The notes below the pieces were generated by a model that ran no database searches, was not told where the DNA came from, and saw only the letters and a program-made list of their open reading frames with translations. Shown here one piece after another: positions 7,951 to 17,651 of a stretch of DNA of 64,000 nucleotides. The DNA is from an uncultured Chloroflexota bacterium. GTDB taxonomy: Bacteria > Chloroflexota > Anaerolineae > Anaerolineales > Anaerolineaceae. The first letter of the stretch is position 1, and each line of letters starts with the position of its first letter. The translations under genes were made by a program, and so were the position numbers. The DNA lies in assembly GCA_902786265.1 (NCBI GenBank), contig CADACE010000011.1, positions 1-64,000 on the forward strand. Direction: 5' to 3'.

Positions 7951-8856
7951 ATGTTCAAACGAAAAGACGGCATGAGCCGCGCCCTCGTAAGACGTGAAAC
8001 GATAGCCGGTTATCTCTTCATGTTACCCAGCCTGTTTTTCTTCATCGTCTTCGTTGTATATCCGATGTTCATGTGCATCTTCACCAGTTTCTTTGATTCA
8101 ACGATGGGAACGACAGAAGATGTCTTTATCGGATTTAAAAACTATATCGAACTGTTCCAGGACCAAATCTTTCTCGGAGCGCTGAGAAACACACTGATCA
8201 TCGTGCTGGTTTCCGTCCCGATCACCTGCATGTTCTCGCTTTGGGTCGCATCCGCGATCTATGATATGAAGGACTGGGCATGCAGTCTTTTCCGCTGTGT
8301 ATTTTACCTCCCGGTCGTTACAGGTTCTGTTGCGGTAACAGTGGTCTGGAAATGGATGTTTAATAACTACTACGGCATCTTCAACTACCTGCTGAAAAAC
8401 GTAGGGATCATCGATAAAAATATCAACTGGCTCGGTGACCCGCAATATGCGCTGGGCTGTATCATCCTGATCCTGCTCACCACCTCTGTCGGACAGCCGA
8501 TCGTGCTGTATGTCTCTGCCCTTTCCAACGTTGATCAATCACTCGTGGAAGCCGCCGAAGTCGATGGAGCCACCCGCAACCAGTGTTTCTGGCGCATCAA
8601 ATGGCCGCAGATCATGCCGACCACACTGTACATCCTGGTCATCACCACCATCAACTCCTTCCAGTGCTTTGCGCTGATCCAGCTGTTGACATCGGGCGGT
8701 CCAAATCACAGTACCGACACGATCATGTATTACATCTATTATTCGGCGTTCAAACTGTACCGCTACGGTTACGGTAACGCGATGGGCGTTATCCTGATGA
8801 TCATCATCGCTTTGCTTTCCGCAGTCCAGTTCAAAGCGGCTCAGACCAATAACTAA
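7951..8856 (+). CDS. ABC sugar transporter permease, MalF/UgpA type
   Basis: The 301-residue permease has six predicted membrane helices. The cytoplasmic EAA loop reads VEAAEVDGATRNQCFWRIKWPQIMP, the standard contact site for the ATPase. A good AGGAGG precedes the ATG. It pairs with the next gene as the second half of the membrane channel. No ATPase is encoded in the operon, so a shared MsmK/UgpC-type ATPase elsewhere must energise it. Confidence 0.88.
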   Translation: MFKRKDGMSRALVRRETIAGYLFMLPSLFFFIVFVVYPMFMCIFTSFFDSTMGTTEDVFIGFKNYIELFQDQIFLGALRNTLIIVLVSVPITCMFSLWVASAIYDMKDWACSLFRCVFYLPVVTGSVAVTVVWKWMFNNYYGIFNYLLKNVGIIDKNINWLGDPQYALGCIILILLTTSVGQPIVLYVSALSNVDQSLVEAAEVDGATRNQCFWRIKWPQIMPTTLYILVITTINSFQCFALIQLLTSGGPNHSTDTIMYYIYYSAFKLYRYGYGNAMGVILMIIIALLSAVQFKAAQTNN

Positions 8857-8867
8857 GGAGGGACAGG

Positions 8868-9788
8868 ATGAAAACGAAATCAACTGGATATCGGATTTTT
8901 TCAACAGTCGTCATCGTGATCCTTGCGATCCTCTTCACCTTCCCGCTGTACTGGATCATCACCGGATCTTTCAAACCGGCGAAAGAGATCAACGCCAAGA
9001 GTCCGACCTGGTGGCCGCAGACCTGGACAATAAAGAACTATAATACCCTGATGAGCAAGCAGAAGGCTCCGCTGTGGGAAATTGAAATTCCCTTCTCCCG
9101 CTACGTCAACGAGGATGGGACCGCCACTGTTATTTCTTCCGGGCCGACGGTACCGGGTGCCATCCGCTGGCTGGTCAACACGGTCTTTATGGCGGTAACG
9201 GCAATGCTGCTGACCTGTTTCACCTCCGCGCTGGCAGGATACGCGCTGGCGAAAAAAAGGTTCATCGGGAGGAGCATCGTCTTTACCCTCATCGTGTGCG
9301 CTATGGCCCTGCCGAAACAGGTTATTCTGATCCCGCTGCTGCGTGAGATGTCAAGCCTGAAGCTGTATAACACGATCTGGGCTGTGATCTTCCCGATCGT
9401 CGGCTGGCCTTTCGGCGTATTCCTGATCAAACAGTTTGCCGAAAGCGTTCCTTCCGAGGTTCTGGAAGCGGCTACCATTGACGGTGCGAGCGAACTGAGG
9501 ACATTCTTCCAGATCGTCTTCCCGATGATCAAACCCGGTGTCGGAGCCCTCGCCATCTTCACCTTCATCAACTCCTGGAATGATTATTTCATGCAGTTGA
9601 TCATGCTGACTTCCACCCGCAACCTGACCATTTCCCTTGGTATTGCCAAGCTGCAGGGGGAAAACTCCACGGACTTCGGTCTGATTATGGCAGGTGCGGC
9701 TGTGGCTGCCGTGCCGATCATCATTGTCTTCCTCGTCTTCCAGAAATACTTCACAAAAGGTATTACGATGGGGGCTGTAAAGGGGTAA
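8868..9788 (+). CDS. ABC sugar transporter permease, MalG/UgpE type
   Basis: The 306-residue permease begins with a membrane segment ending FPLYWIITGSFKP, typical of MalG-type proteins. Its EAA loop is LEAATIDGASELRTFFQIVFPMIKPG. A periplasmic-side loop of about 45 residues follows the first helix. It begins 11 bases after the preceding permease, with GGAGG before the ATG, and is clearly co-transcribed. Substrate is inferred from the downstream genes as sialic acid or a similar sugar. Confidence 0.88.
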   Translation: MKTKSTGYRIFSTVVIVILAILFTFPLYWIITGSFKPAKEINAKSPTWWPQTWTIKNYNTLMSKQKAPLWEIEIPFSRYVNEDGTATVISSGPTVPGAIRWLVNTVFMAVTAMLLTCFTSALAGYALAKKRFIGRSIVFTLIVCAMALPKQVILIPLLREMSSLKLYNTIWAVIFPIVGWPFGVFLIKQFAESVPSEVLEAATIDGASELRTFFQIVFPMIKPGVGALAIFTFINSWNDYFMQLIMLTSTRNLTISLGIAKLQGENSTDFGLIMAGAAVAAVPIIIVFLVFQKYFTKGITMGAVKG

Positions 9789-9830
9789 AAAGTAAAGGTG
9801 AAAGGTGAAAAATTACCCTTCCCTTTTGGC
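9783..9830. repeat. Short heptamer repeat with complementary ends
   Basis: AAAGGTG/AAAGGTG 7-mers are flanked by GGGGTAA on the left and TTACCC on the right. It is a small member of the same intergenic class, lying between permease and yhcH-like gene. Confidence 0.4.
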
Positions 9831-9881
9831 TGCTGACAAATATACATCAAATACTGATTACAAAACACGAAAGGAACAATT

Positions 9882-10343
9882 ATGATTATCGCGAAAAAAG
9901 AACACGCAAATTGCTACAAGGGGATCCACCCCCGTCTGGATAAGGCATTGGATCTGCTTCAGGATGATGAATTTATCGCCTCTGTCGTCGGGACCGAGAA
10001 AAAATTCATCGAGGGGGATGCCCTGTACGCCTTCCGCAACGAATACAGCACGGTTCCTCTCGAAGAAACCTATTTTGAAGCACACAAAAAATATCTGGAT
10101 ATCCAGATGGTCATCTCCGGACAGGAACGCTGTGAGATCGCGGACCCGGCCACGCTGGGTGAACCTTTCAAGGAAAAGCCGGATTTCAAGGGTTATCATG
10201 GCGACGGAGAACAATCTGTCGTGCTGCGTCCCGATAATTTTATGGTCGTCTTCCCCGGTGATGCCCACAGGCTCAAAATCGCGGTTAACCAGCCGGAACC
10301 GATCGTGAAAATCGTGTTCAAGGTTCTGGTGTACGAAGAATAG
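9882..10343 (+). CDS. YhcH/YjgK/YiaL family protein (NanQ-like sugar anomerase)
   Basis: The 153-residue protein belongs to the cupin-like YhcH/EbgC family. Visible features are EETYFEAHKKYLDIQMVISG, where His/Glu line the metal site, and MVVFPGDAHRLKIAV near the C-terminus. The E. coli member NanQ (YhcH) speeds anomer conversion of sialic acid so that the lyase can use it. Placement directly before a NanA-type lyase supports that role. An AAAGGA ribosome binding site precedes the ATG. Confidence 0.85.
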   Translation: MIIAKKEHANCYKGIHPRLDKALDLLQDDEFIASVVGTEKKFIEGDALYAFRNEYSTVPLEETYFEAHKKYLDIQMVISGQERCEIADPATLGEPFKEKPDFKGYHGDGEQSVVLRPDNFMVVFPGDAHRLKIAVNQPEPIVKIVFKVLVYEE

Positions 10344-10400
10344 CCTGCAAGCTATTGAATTCAGCAGAAAACAACTGAAAAAATGAAAGGATCGTTTGAA

Positions 10401-11306
10401 ATGAAAGAAAAATACGCAGGAATTTTCCCCGCATTTTATGCCTGTTATGACAAAAACGGAGAAATCAGCGCACAGGCTGTTCAGGATATGACAGAATACC
10501 TGATCGGAAAAGGCGTGACCGGCCTGTATGTCGGCGGATCCTCCGGTGAGTGCATTTACCAGTCTGTAGCAGAACGGAAACTGGTGCTGGAAAATGTAAT
10601 GAAGGTTGCCAAAGGACGCATCGTGATCATCGCTCATGTTGCCTGCAACAACACCAAAGACAGCATGGAACTGGCCGCACATGCTGAAAGCCTGGGTGTC
10701 GACGCGATCGCTTCCATTCCGCCGATCTATTTCCATCTGCCGGACCGCGCTATCGCAAAATACTGGAATGATATCTCCTCAGCCGCTCCAAACACGGATT
10801 TCTTTATCTACAATATTCCCCAGCTGGCGGGCGTCTCTTTGAACACTTCACTCCTGCGCACCATGCTCAAGAATCCCTGTGTAAAGGGTGTGAAAAACTC
10901 ATCCATGCCCGTGCAGGATATCCAGATGTGGAAGGACGAGGGATGTATCGTTTTCAACGGACCGGATGAACAGCTGCTTTCCGGACTGGCTGCCGGAGCT
11001 GACGGCGGGATCGGCGGTACCTACGCTTCCATGCCGGAGCTCTATATCCGCATCTACCAGCTTTTCCACGAGGGAAAAATGGAGGAAGCCCGCGAGATCC
11101 AGAATGAATGCTGCCGTCTGATCTATGAAATGTGCACCGCGCAGGGAAATCTGTACGCCGTTCTCAAGGAGATCATCCGCATCAACGGCGGACCTGATGC
11201 CGGCGACGTGCGCGATCCTCTGTTCCACCTGCAGGAAGCAGACAAAGCTATCGCCGCTTCCTGTGCCGGAAAGATCCGGAATTTGATCGAAAAGTATTGC
11301 AAATAG
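10401..11306 (+). CDS. nanA: N-acetylneuraminate lyase-type DHDPS-family aldolase
   Basis: The 301-residue TIM-barrel aldolase cleaves sialic acid to N-acetylmannosamine and pyruvate if the assignment holds. YVGGSSGECIYQS matches the pyruvate-binding GS(T/S)GE loop, YNIPQLAGV contains the catalytic Tyr, and GVKNSS contains the Schiff-base Lys. GGIGGTYASMPELY resembles the NanA sugar-specificity segment more than DapA. ATG 10401 is chosen over 10383 because AAAGG lies about 10 bases before it. It ends the operon and is followed by a terminator. nanE, nanK and nagA/nagB genes are not in the window. Confidence 0.82.
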   Translation: MKEKYAGIFPAFYACYDKNGEISAQAVQDMTEYLIGKGVTGLYVGGSSGECIYQSVAERKLVLENVMKVAKGRIVIIAHVACNNTKDSMELAAHAESLGVDAIASIPPIYFHLPDRAIAKYWNDISSAAPNTDFFIYNIPQLAGVSLNTSLLRTMLKNPCVKGVKNSSMPVQDIQMWKDEGCIVFNGPDEQLLSGLAAGADGGIGGTYASMPELYIRIYQLFHEGKMEEAREIQNECCRLIYEMCTAQGNLYAVLKEIIRINGGPDAGDVRDPLFHLQEADKAIAASCAGKIRNLIEKYCK

Positions 11307-11350
11307 GATTCTCAGGGATCAGGATTCAGGGATCAGGTCCCAGGGACCGG
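11306..11350. repeat. Heptamer array of CAGGGAT/CAGGATT type
   Basis: Consecutive 7-mers TCAGGGA, TCAGGAT, TCAGGGA, TCAGGTC and CCAGGGA begin right at the end of the nanA-like gene. Confidence 0.6.
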
Positions 11351-11406
11351 GAAAGCGTCTTCCGTAAAACAGGGATACATCTGAAAACCTGATTTCAAAA
11401 ATAATT

Positions 11407-11445
11407 AAAATGAGCTCTTTGTTTTGAAAAGGGCTCATTTTTTTT
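11407..11445 (+). terminator. Rho-independent terminator after the sialic-acid-type operon
   Basis: The stem AAAATGAGCTCTTT (11407-11420) pairs with AAAAGGGCTCATTTT (11427-11441) and is followed by a run of T. It ends the plus-strand operon. The rest of the 320-bp gap holds a repeat-related stretch (11458-11520) and another hairpin. Confidence 0.85.
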
Positions 11446-11457
11446 ACCGAAGCACAT

Positions 11458-11520
11458 GAGGTCGGTTCTGCTGTGCCAGCTGCGAGGCATCATCAGAGCA
11501 GACCTCGTCGTAGTTCGTTT
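11458..11520. repeat. Fragment related to the 0.8-1.4 kb repeat cluster
   Basis: It contains GGTTCTGCTGTGC (11464-11476), identical to 1021-1033, then CAGAGCAGACCTCGTCGT, similar to the CAGAGCCGACCAGGTTGT at 1051. GAGGTC and GACCTC at its ends (11458, 11501) can pair, so it is a potential hairpin. Confidence 0.5.
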
Positions 11521-11572
11521 TCGGAATAAATTGCGCTCGAAATAATCAGACAGAAACAGATCGATCATCCTT

Positions 11573-11615
11573 ATAACGGTTTTCCGTGACAGACTGCATC
11601 ACGGAAAACCGTTAT
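11573..11615 (-). terminator. 17-bp hairpin after the alkylsulfatase-like gene
   Basis: A perfect 17-bp stem (11573-11589 with 11599-11615, 9-base loop) starts 12 bases after the minus-strand stop codon. No U-run follows in either direction, so termination may need Rho or the stem may protect the message 3' end. Confidence 0.55.
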
Positions 11616-11626
11616 CCTATATATCT

Positions 11627-13612
11627 TTACGGCTCAATGATATTGAAATTCCGGTTGATCGGAGTCATGTACTTCACCAGCCGGGCGGGAACCGTATCAT
11701 CGCCTTCGATCTGCATCTTCGCGGTGACATCCGTGTTTCCGTTCATCAGGGCCAGAAGCTGGAGCCGTGCGCAGGTAATCGTGCAATCAGTCTCGAGATC
11801 AGTCTCACCCTTATAAACCATCAGCACACCGTCGCGGCGGATAACCCGGAAAGTTTCCCCGGTATCCGCGATATTGAGCTTAACGGACAGATCATCGTTC
11901 TGTGCAGCCAGTGCGTCCGTCATGATGTCGATATACGTCAGGATCATATCAACGGTCATGCTGCGGATCGTTGATTCACGGCCGAGATTAGTCCCTTCCT
12001 TTTCCGCCTGGTTGCCTTCACGCAATTCCCATGCGCCCATCAGATAGGCACTGCGCCACGGACCGCTTTCAGCCTGGTAGCCCATCTGTTCCAACGCGTC
12101 CGCGCACAGATCCCGCGCGGCCTGATTGGACGGGTCGGCATAGACCAGTTCCTTCGTGACCTGCGCTACCCACTGGTATTCGCCCTTTTCATAGTCCGCG
12201 CGTGCTTTTTCCAGCACCGCGTCCACGTCGCCCAGGTATTCCACCCATTTCTTCGCCGTATCTTCCGGCTTCAGCGGGTTCAGGTTCACGGGATTCGCGT
12301 CATACCATCCCATATAACGCTGGTAGACAGCCTTAATGTTATGGGAAAGGGTCCCGTAATACTGACGGGTGTACCAGACTTTGTTCAGGCGTTCGGGCAG
12401 GGTAAGTGTCCGGGAGATCTCAGCGGCAGTCATGCCCTGGTTGAGGTAATGCAGCGTCTGGTTGTTGATGAACTGGTAAACAGCAGCTGTGTCTTCCATG
12501 TAATTACGAATGGTCTCATTTTCCCAATGCGGCCAGTTGTGGCTCTGGAAGACCACCTCAACCTCATCCCCAAACAGATATTCCGCCTCCAGAATATACT
12601 TTGCCCAGCCAGCCGCGTCCCGAACCTGTGCACCGCGCAGTGTGTAGATGTTGTGCATGGTGCCGGTGCAGTTTTCCGCGAGCCATAAGCCTTTATAACG
12701 CGGGAACCAGGCATTCATCTCCGCGGGAGCTTCCGTCCCCGGCGTCAGCTGGAATTGGATCTCCAGCCCGTCAATAACGATAGTCTCATTGCTGCAGACT
12801 TCATAGGTCGGGGCCAGCAGCCCGATCGTACCGACAGATTGTCCGAGGCCGATACCGATCGCCATACGACCGGTTTCACCGGGAGCCATGAGCGCGCCGT
12901 ATTGGTACTGAGCCCGTCTGCCCATCGCAGGTCCTGCGTAAAGGTTTTCACTGACCGCGTGTTCCAGGAACCCTTCCGGTGCCAGGACCACGACTTTGCC
13001 GGAAGCGAGCTGATCCTCAAGAGAAAGGGAAGCATCCGCGGCATCCTCTTCATTGATCAGGCCGAAGATACCGCCGTAATGATCGATGTGGGAATGGCTG
13101 TAAAGGACGGCCTTTACGTCGATCGGTCCGAAGTGTTTTTCCATCAGAGCTTTGGCTGCAGCCATATCTTCCTTGCACATCAGCACATCAAAGACGATCC
13201 AGCCGTTGTCCGTTCGGATAAAGGTAGCGTTGGCCATATCGTAACCGCGCACCTGATAGATCCCATCCGTCACCTCAAAAAGGCCGGCATAGGCATTCAG
13301 CTGGGTATTGCGCCACAAGCTCGGGTTCACGGTATCCGGAGCTTCGGCATCCTTTACAAAATCAAAAGCAGTCACATCCCAGGCGACAACACCGTCTTCC
13401 CGGTAGATCACGACACTTTCAGGTGCCTCGATCAGACCGCGGAGGGCATTTTCTTTTTCGCTCTCATCGCTGAAATCCAGCATGTCATACCAGGCCGCGT
13501 TTGCGGCAGCGGTATGTTCGGTTGCTTCGTTCGCGGCAGAAACCGGTGATGCACAAAGCAGGAGCAACAGACAAAAGAGAATTGTCTTTATAAACGGGCA
13601 GCTTTTTTTCAT
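11627..13612 (-). CDS. Secreted alkylsulfatase-like metallo-beta-lactamase protein
   Basis: The 661-residue protein has a signal peptide (MKKSCPFIKTILFCLLLLLC, cleavage near PVSAA). ATG 13612 is chosen because AGGAGG lies 6 bases upstream. The metal site SHSHIDHYGG (HxHxDH, near residue 175) and further ligands in AENCTGTMHN and FQSHNWPHWE fit the SdsA1-type class III alkylsulfatase family, with the helical dimerisation domain and a C-terminal SCP2-like domain after it. It would cleave sulfate from alkyl sulfates outside the cell, although a related ester could be the real substrate. It is preceded by a TetR gene on the same strand. Confidence 0.85.
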   Translation of the reverse strand: MKKSCPFIKTILFCLLLLLCASPVSAANEATEHTAAANAAWYDMLDFSDESEKENALRGLIEAPESVVIYREDGVVAWDVTAFDFVKDAEAPDTVNPSLWRNTQLNAYAGLFEVTDGIYQVRGYDMANATFIRTDNGWIVFDVLMCKEDMAAAKALMEKHFGPIDVKAVLYSHSHIDHYGGIFGLINEEDAADASLSLEDQLASGKVVVLAPEGFLEHAVSENLYAGPAMGRRAQYQYGALMAPGETGRMAIGIGLGQSVGTIGLLAPTYEVCSNETIVIDGLEIQFQLTPGTEAPAEMNAWFPRYKGLWLAENCTGTMHNIYTLRGAQVRDAAGWAKYILEAEYLFGDEVEVVFQSHNWPHWENETIRNYMEDTAAVYQFINNQTLHYLNQGMTAAEISRTLTLPERLNKVWYTRQYYGTLSHNIKAVYQRYMGWYDANPVNLNPLKPEDTAKKWVEYLGDVDAVLEKARADYEKGEYQWVAQVTKELVYADPSNQAARDLCADALEQMGYQAESGPWRSAYLMGAWELREGNQAEKEGTNLGRESTIRSMTVDMILTYIDIMTDALAAQNDDLSVKLNIADTGETFRVIRRDGVLMVYKGETDLETDCTITCARLQLLALMNGNTDVTAKMQIEGDDTVPARLVKYMTPINRNFNIIEP

Positions 13613-13675
13613 AGGATCCTCCTTTTCGGGTTGAACAAAAATGGCTGCAAAACAAACATTCACAACACTTCCGGA

Positions 13676-14368
13676 CTATGTCAATTGATCCGAAAGCGGA
13701 AAGGCCGGAACATTCTTCTTTGTAAAACGCGAAAACAGCATATCCTTCAGCATGATCAGCTCATTTTCCGGATCACCGCCATTTTCATACACAACGGCCA
13801 GCCCCACCGCGTATCTGGTCACCGCGGCCAGCATGATGTGGAACGTGGCAGAAAACATCATTGGTTCGGGGATCTCTGTGTTCAGGGTACCGTCACGCTG
13901 TCCCCGTTCATACAGCTCATGGAAAATCCGGCCAAGACTGTCGGTCATCCGCAGATACGGCTCACGCTGCTCCGGTGTTCCCGTCTCGAACCAGAGGTAA
14001 TTATTGAAGTTATAGTTGAAGCGCAGGATATCGCCATGATTGCGGTAAAGGTCCAGAAACGCATCCAGATAAAACCGAAGGTATTCCGCCCCGGTCATCT
14101 GTGCCATCTTTTCCGGGGGAAGGTAAGTATTATAAAGGCTGATGTATTCTTCCCACTTTCGGGTCCCGACCGCCAGTACCAGCTCAAGCTTTGTCGGAAA
14201 ATAGCGGAAAACCGTCGCCCGTCCGACACCGCTGGCTTTCGCGATCTCCGGGATGGTGACAAGCTCTATTCCCTTTTCCGTAAAAAGACGGAAAGCCGTT
14301 TCCAGAATATGCTGCTGCTTTGCCAGCTTCCAGGGTTTTCCTGCCGAATAGCCGCGGTCGTTTTCCAT
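13676..14368 (-). CDS. TetR/AcrR-family transcriptional regulator
   Basis: The 230-residue protein has a canonical TetR helix-turn-helix near residues 15-60 (ILETAFRLFTEKG, then IPEIAKASGVGRATVFRYFPTK). The rest is a divergent helical ligand-binding domain. It lies 63 bases upstream of the alkylsulfatase-like gene in the same direction, so it probably regulates that gene and itself. The start has GGGGA a few bases upstream, and a consensus promoter lies at 14402-14430. Confidence 0.88.
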   Translation of the reverse strand: MENDRGYSAGKPWKLAKQQHILETAFRLFTEKGIELVTIPEIAKASGVGRATVFRYFPTKLELVLAVGTRKWEEYISLYNTYLPPEKMAQMTGAEYLRFYLDAFLDLYRNHGDILRFNYNFNNYLWFETGTPEQREPYLRMTDSLGRIFHELYERGQRDGTLNTEIPEPMMFSATFHIMLAAVTRYAVGLAVVYENGGDPENELIMLKDMLFSRFTKKNVPAFPLSDQLT

Positions 14369-14401
14369 ATCTCCCCTGCATTTTTGAGCTTTACAGTCTC
14401 A

Positions 14402-14430
14402 ATTTTAACAGATGTACGAAAGGATGTCAA
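14402..14430 (-). promoter_or_regulatory. Consensus promoter for the TetR gene
   Basis: Read on the minus strand: -35 TTGACA (14430-14425), 17-bp spacer, -10 TAAAAT (14407-14402). The expected start point is about 25-30 bases before the ATG. Confidence 0.75.
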
Positions 14431-14459
14431 GCACAAAAATAATCAAATATTTAAAAACA

Positions 14460-14488
14460 AAGAAGGCATTTTATGATTATGCCTTCTT
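14460..14488 (-). terminator. Terminator after the fused peptide-transport ATPase
   Basis: The 10-bp stem AAGAAGGCAT / ATGCCTTCTT is followed on the minus strand by a T-rich tract (14445-14459). It separates the peptide importer operon from the TetR promoter. Confidence 0.75.
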
Positions 14489-14517
14489 CATTCTTTACAA
14501 TTCAATTCTTTTGAAAT

Positions 14518-16578
14518 TTACAGGCCGAGTTCTTTCCTGTACCCATCCAGCTCCGGCTGATTGCCGTAGATGAAGTGATCGGGGATGATCTCTTCCCACA
14601 CCGGTTTGTCTGTCTCATAGTGATGGACTGACGGATCATAAACCAGCAGCTTCTTGGAGCGTTCCAGATAAGGATTCGGATTCGGGACCGCGGAGAGCAG
14701 CGCCTTTGTATAGGGATGCAGCGGATGGAGGAAGAGTTCTTCCGACTCCGCGAGTTCCACGATGCGTCCCTTGTGGATCACCGCGATACGGTCGGAGATG
14801 AAGCGGACCACGGAAAGGTCATGGGCGATGAACATATAGGTCAGTCCGCGGCTCTTCTTCAGGTCGTTCAACAGGTTCAGCACCTGGGCACGGATCGAAA
14901 CATCCAACGCGGAGATCGGTTCATCCGCCACGACGAATTTCGGCTGCATGATCAGCGCACGGGCGATGCCGATACGCTGACGCTGTCCGCCGGAGAACTC
15001 ATGCGGGAAGCGGCTGGAGAACTCCGGCAGCAACCCCACTTCCTGAAGAGCCTTCTGCACCTTATCCTGACGGTCATGTTCGTCTGTATAAAGGTGATGG
15101 TTGATAAGACCTTCGGAAACGATGTAGTCCACCTTGGCGCGTTCATTCAGGGAGGCCATCGGGTCCTGGAAGATCATCTGGCAGGAACGGATCACATTCA
15201 GGTCCTGTTCCTTGGAGATCTTGCCGTTGATCTTCTGACCTTCGAGATACACTTCACCCGCTGTGATCGGGTTGATGCGGACCAGTGCCCGTCCAATGGT
15301 AGTTTTCCCGGAACCGGATTCACCCACAAGCGCGAAGGTCTCGCCCTTGTAGATACTGAAGTTCACATGATCGACCGCGACAAACTTCTTGCGTCCGGAG
15401 CCGAAGGTGACCTGCATATCCTTGACTTCAATCAGGGTCTCCCGATTGGGATCCAGATGCGGATGGTAAGCGTTCGGATCTGTCCCCTTGGATTTGTTAT
15501 CCTGTGTTTCCAGCAGCTTGATAGCCTGAGGCTGTTCAATGTGCGGGGCGCGGGGGTCACGGATCCAGGCCTTTACCATGTGGGTGGAGGTCACTTCATA
15601 CATCGGCGGTTCTTCGAGGAAGTCAATGTTCAAAGCCTTTTTATTCCGGGGGGCGAAGGCGTCACCCTGGATCTTGTTGAAGAGGTTCGGCGGAGTTCCG
15701 TCAATAGCCGGCAGCTTTTCGCCCTTGACTCCCAGCTGCGGCAGAGCGGAGAGCAGTGCCCAGGTGTAGGGATGCCAGGGGTCGAAGAAGACTTCATTCG
15801 CCATACCGACTTCGATCACCTGCCCGGCGTACATCACCGCTACCCGGTCCGCCACATTGGCGACCACGCCCAGGTCATGAGTGATGTAGATGATGGTCAT
15901 GTTCTGCTCTTTCTGCAGCCTGCGGATCAGGTCGAGGATCTGAGCCTGAATGGTCACGTCCAGAGCGGTTGTGGGTTCATCACAGATCAGAATCTGCGGT
16001 TTGCAGGCGACCGCGATGGCGATCACGACACGCTGCCGCATACCGCCGGAAAACTCATGCGGATACTGCTTGTAACGGCGTTCCGGGTCCGGAATACCGA
16101 CCGCGTCCAGAATGCGGATGGTCTCCTCTTTCGCCGCCCTGCCGTGCAATCCCTGATGGAGTTCAACGGATTCCTGAATCTGATAGCCGATAGTCTTCAG
16201 CGGGTTCAGCGAAGTCATCGGGTCCTGTGTGACCATGGCGATCTTCTTCCCGCGGATCTTCAGCCATTCACGTTCAGTCAGTTTTGTCAGATCCTGTCCG
16301 TCATATTCGATTTTACCGTGCGTGATGGATCCGTTTTTATCCAGCATACCGACAAAGCATTTGGTAAAAACGCTTTTCCCGGAACCGGACTCACCGACAA
16401 TGGCAAGTGTCTCGCCCTCATACAAATCAAGGGATGCACGGCGGATGGCTGTGAGCTGATTGCCGCGGAGTGAAAATGTCACTTCCAGATCTTCAGCGGA
16501 AAGCAGCGGTTTTTGTGACAGCACCTGACGCGCTCGGGCATCGTAATCAAAAGCGTGGATATCTTTATTATCGCTCAT
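14518..16578 (-). CDS. Peptide ABC transporter ATPase, fused OppD-OppF double domain
   Basis: The 686-residue protein contains two complete nucleotide-binding domains. The first has Walker A GESGSGKS, signature FSGGMRQR and Walker [13 protein letters not shown]; the second has [16 protein letters not shown] and [12 protein letters not shown]. Each is followed by the oligopeptide-transporter C-terminal extension. In most systems these are two proteins of about 330 residues; here one chain supplies both ATP sites. It starts 14 bases after the OppC-type gene and closes the operon. Confidence 0.92.
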   Translation of the reverse strand: MSDNKDIHAFDYDARARQVLSQKPLLSAEDLEVTFSLRGNQLTAIRRASLDLYEGETLAIVGESGSGKSVFTKCFVGMLDKNGSITHGKIEYDGQDLTKLTEREWLKIRGKKIAMVTQDPMTSLNPLKTIGYQIQESVELHQGLHGRAAKEETIRILDAVGIPDPERRYKQYPHEFSGGMRQRVVIAIAVACKPQILICDEPTTALDVTIQAQILDLIRRLQKEQNMTIIYITHDLGVVANVADRVAVMYAGQVIEVGMANEVFFDPWHPYTWALLSALPQLGVKGEKLPAIDGTPPNLFNKIQGDAFAPRNKKALNIDFLEEPPMYEVTSTHMVKAWIRDPRAPHIEQPQAIKLLETQDNKSKGTDPNAYHPHLDPNRETLIEVKDMQVTFGSGRKKFVAVDHVNFSIYKGETFALVGESGSGKTTIGRALVRINPITAGEVYLEGQKINGKISKEQDLNVIRSCQMIFQDPMASLNERAKVDYIVSEGLINHHLYTDEHDRQDKVQKALQEVGLLPEFSSRFPHEFSGGQRQRIGIARALIMQPKFVVADEPISALDVSIRAQVLNLLNDLKKSRGLTYMFIAHDLSVVRFISDRIAVIHKGRIVELAESEELFLHPLHPYTKALLSAVPNPNPYLERSKKLLVYDPSVHHYETDKPVWEEIIPDHFIYGNQPELDGYRKELGL

Positions 16579-16592
16579 TCTTCTGCCCTCCT

Positions 16593-17651
16593 TTATACAT
16601 GATTGCGCGGGTCACAGGCATCGGAAAACGCGTTGCCGACCAGATAGAAAGTGATGGTGATGATGGAGACGATGATCGCCGGGAAGATGAGTGTGTACGA
16701 AGCACGCGGGAACACGGCACGGGCTGCAGAAAGCAGCATGCCGAGGGACGGTTTGGTGATGTCCATCAGCCCAAGGTAGGTGAGGGTCGTCTCATAAGCG
16801 ATCGTGTTCGGGATGGCCAGTGCCAGACGCAGGATGATGACGGAGACCAGATAGGGGAAGATGTTGCGGAACAGGATCCGTCCCAGGCCGGTACCCAGAC
16901 ATCGGGATGCCAGATTGTATTCCCGGTCACGATACATGAACACCAGATTGCGGACGTTGCGGGCAGTCGCCAGCCAGCCGAAAGCCACCATGGCGATACC
17001 CATCGTGACCATATTTTTGCCTACCATCAGCGCGATCAGCGTCATATAAATAATGGTAGGAATATTATCGATAAGGTTGTAAAGCTCTGTAAAGAAGCGA
17101 TCCAGCGGACGAACATAACCCCAGACCAGCCCGATCAGTACGCCGAGTGTGATCTGTCCAAGAGAGACCAGCACTGCCAGCAGAATGGAAGCACGGGTGG
17201 CGTACCAGACCTGAGCCCAATAGTCCTGACCGATCGCGTTGGTACCGAACCAGAATTCACTGTTCGGCGGAATATAGGAGCGGTTGATCGGGTCCGGTGC
17301 CATATTGATGTCATATTTTCCGATGGCACTGGCAATGAAGGTAAAAATGAACAGCGCAATAAACACGATGGACATGAACACGGCGGACTTGTTCTTCAGG
17401 AAGTTCTGCCATACGCTCTTCCAGTAGGAATAATTGGAATAACCGATTCGTTCAGCTTCCATCGGTTTGTATTCAGCAAATTCAAACAGCTGCTTTTCCG
17501 GCAGGTTATAACGGGAAGAAACATACTCCCGGCCCATCGGTCTTTCTTCATACAAATGCGTATCAATTTTTTCCGGTTTCAGATCAAGGTTCGGAACCGG
17601 CTGTTCCATTTCCTGTACGGTTTTCTTTGGTGTTTCCTCGTTCTTGCTCAT
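16593..17651 (-). CDS. Peptide ABC transporter permease, OppC/DppC type
   Basis: The 352-residue protein has a long charged N-terminus (about 75 residues, [17 protein letters not shown] at its start) before the first membrane helix, then the OppC pattern with [21 protein letters not shown] and the EAA-loop region [15 protein letters not shown]. Its ATG shares one base with the preceding stop (TGATG), so the two permeases are translationally coupled. The N-terminal tail is longer than usual and resembles that of the second system's OppC. Confidence 0.88.
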   Translation of the reverse strand: MSKNEETPKKTVQEMEQPVPNLDLKPEKIDTHLYEERPMGREYVSSRYNLPEKQLFEFAEYKPMEAERIGYSNYSYWKSVWQNFLKNKSAVFMSIVFIALFIFTFIASAIGKYDINMAPDPINRSYIPPNSEFWFGTNAIGQDYWAQVWYATRASILLAVLVSLGQITLGVLIGLVWGYVRPLDRFFTELYNLIDNIPTIIYMTLIALMVGKNMVTMGIAMVAFGWLATARNVRNLVFMYRDREYNLASRCLGTGLGRILFRNIFPYLVSVIILRLALAIPNTIAYETTLTYLGLMDITKPSLGMLLSAARAVFPRASYTLIFPAIIVSIITITFYLVGNAFSDACDPRNHV

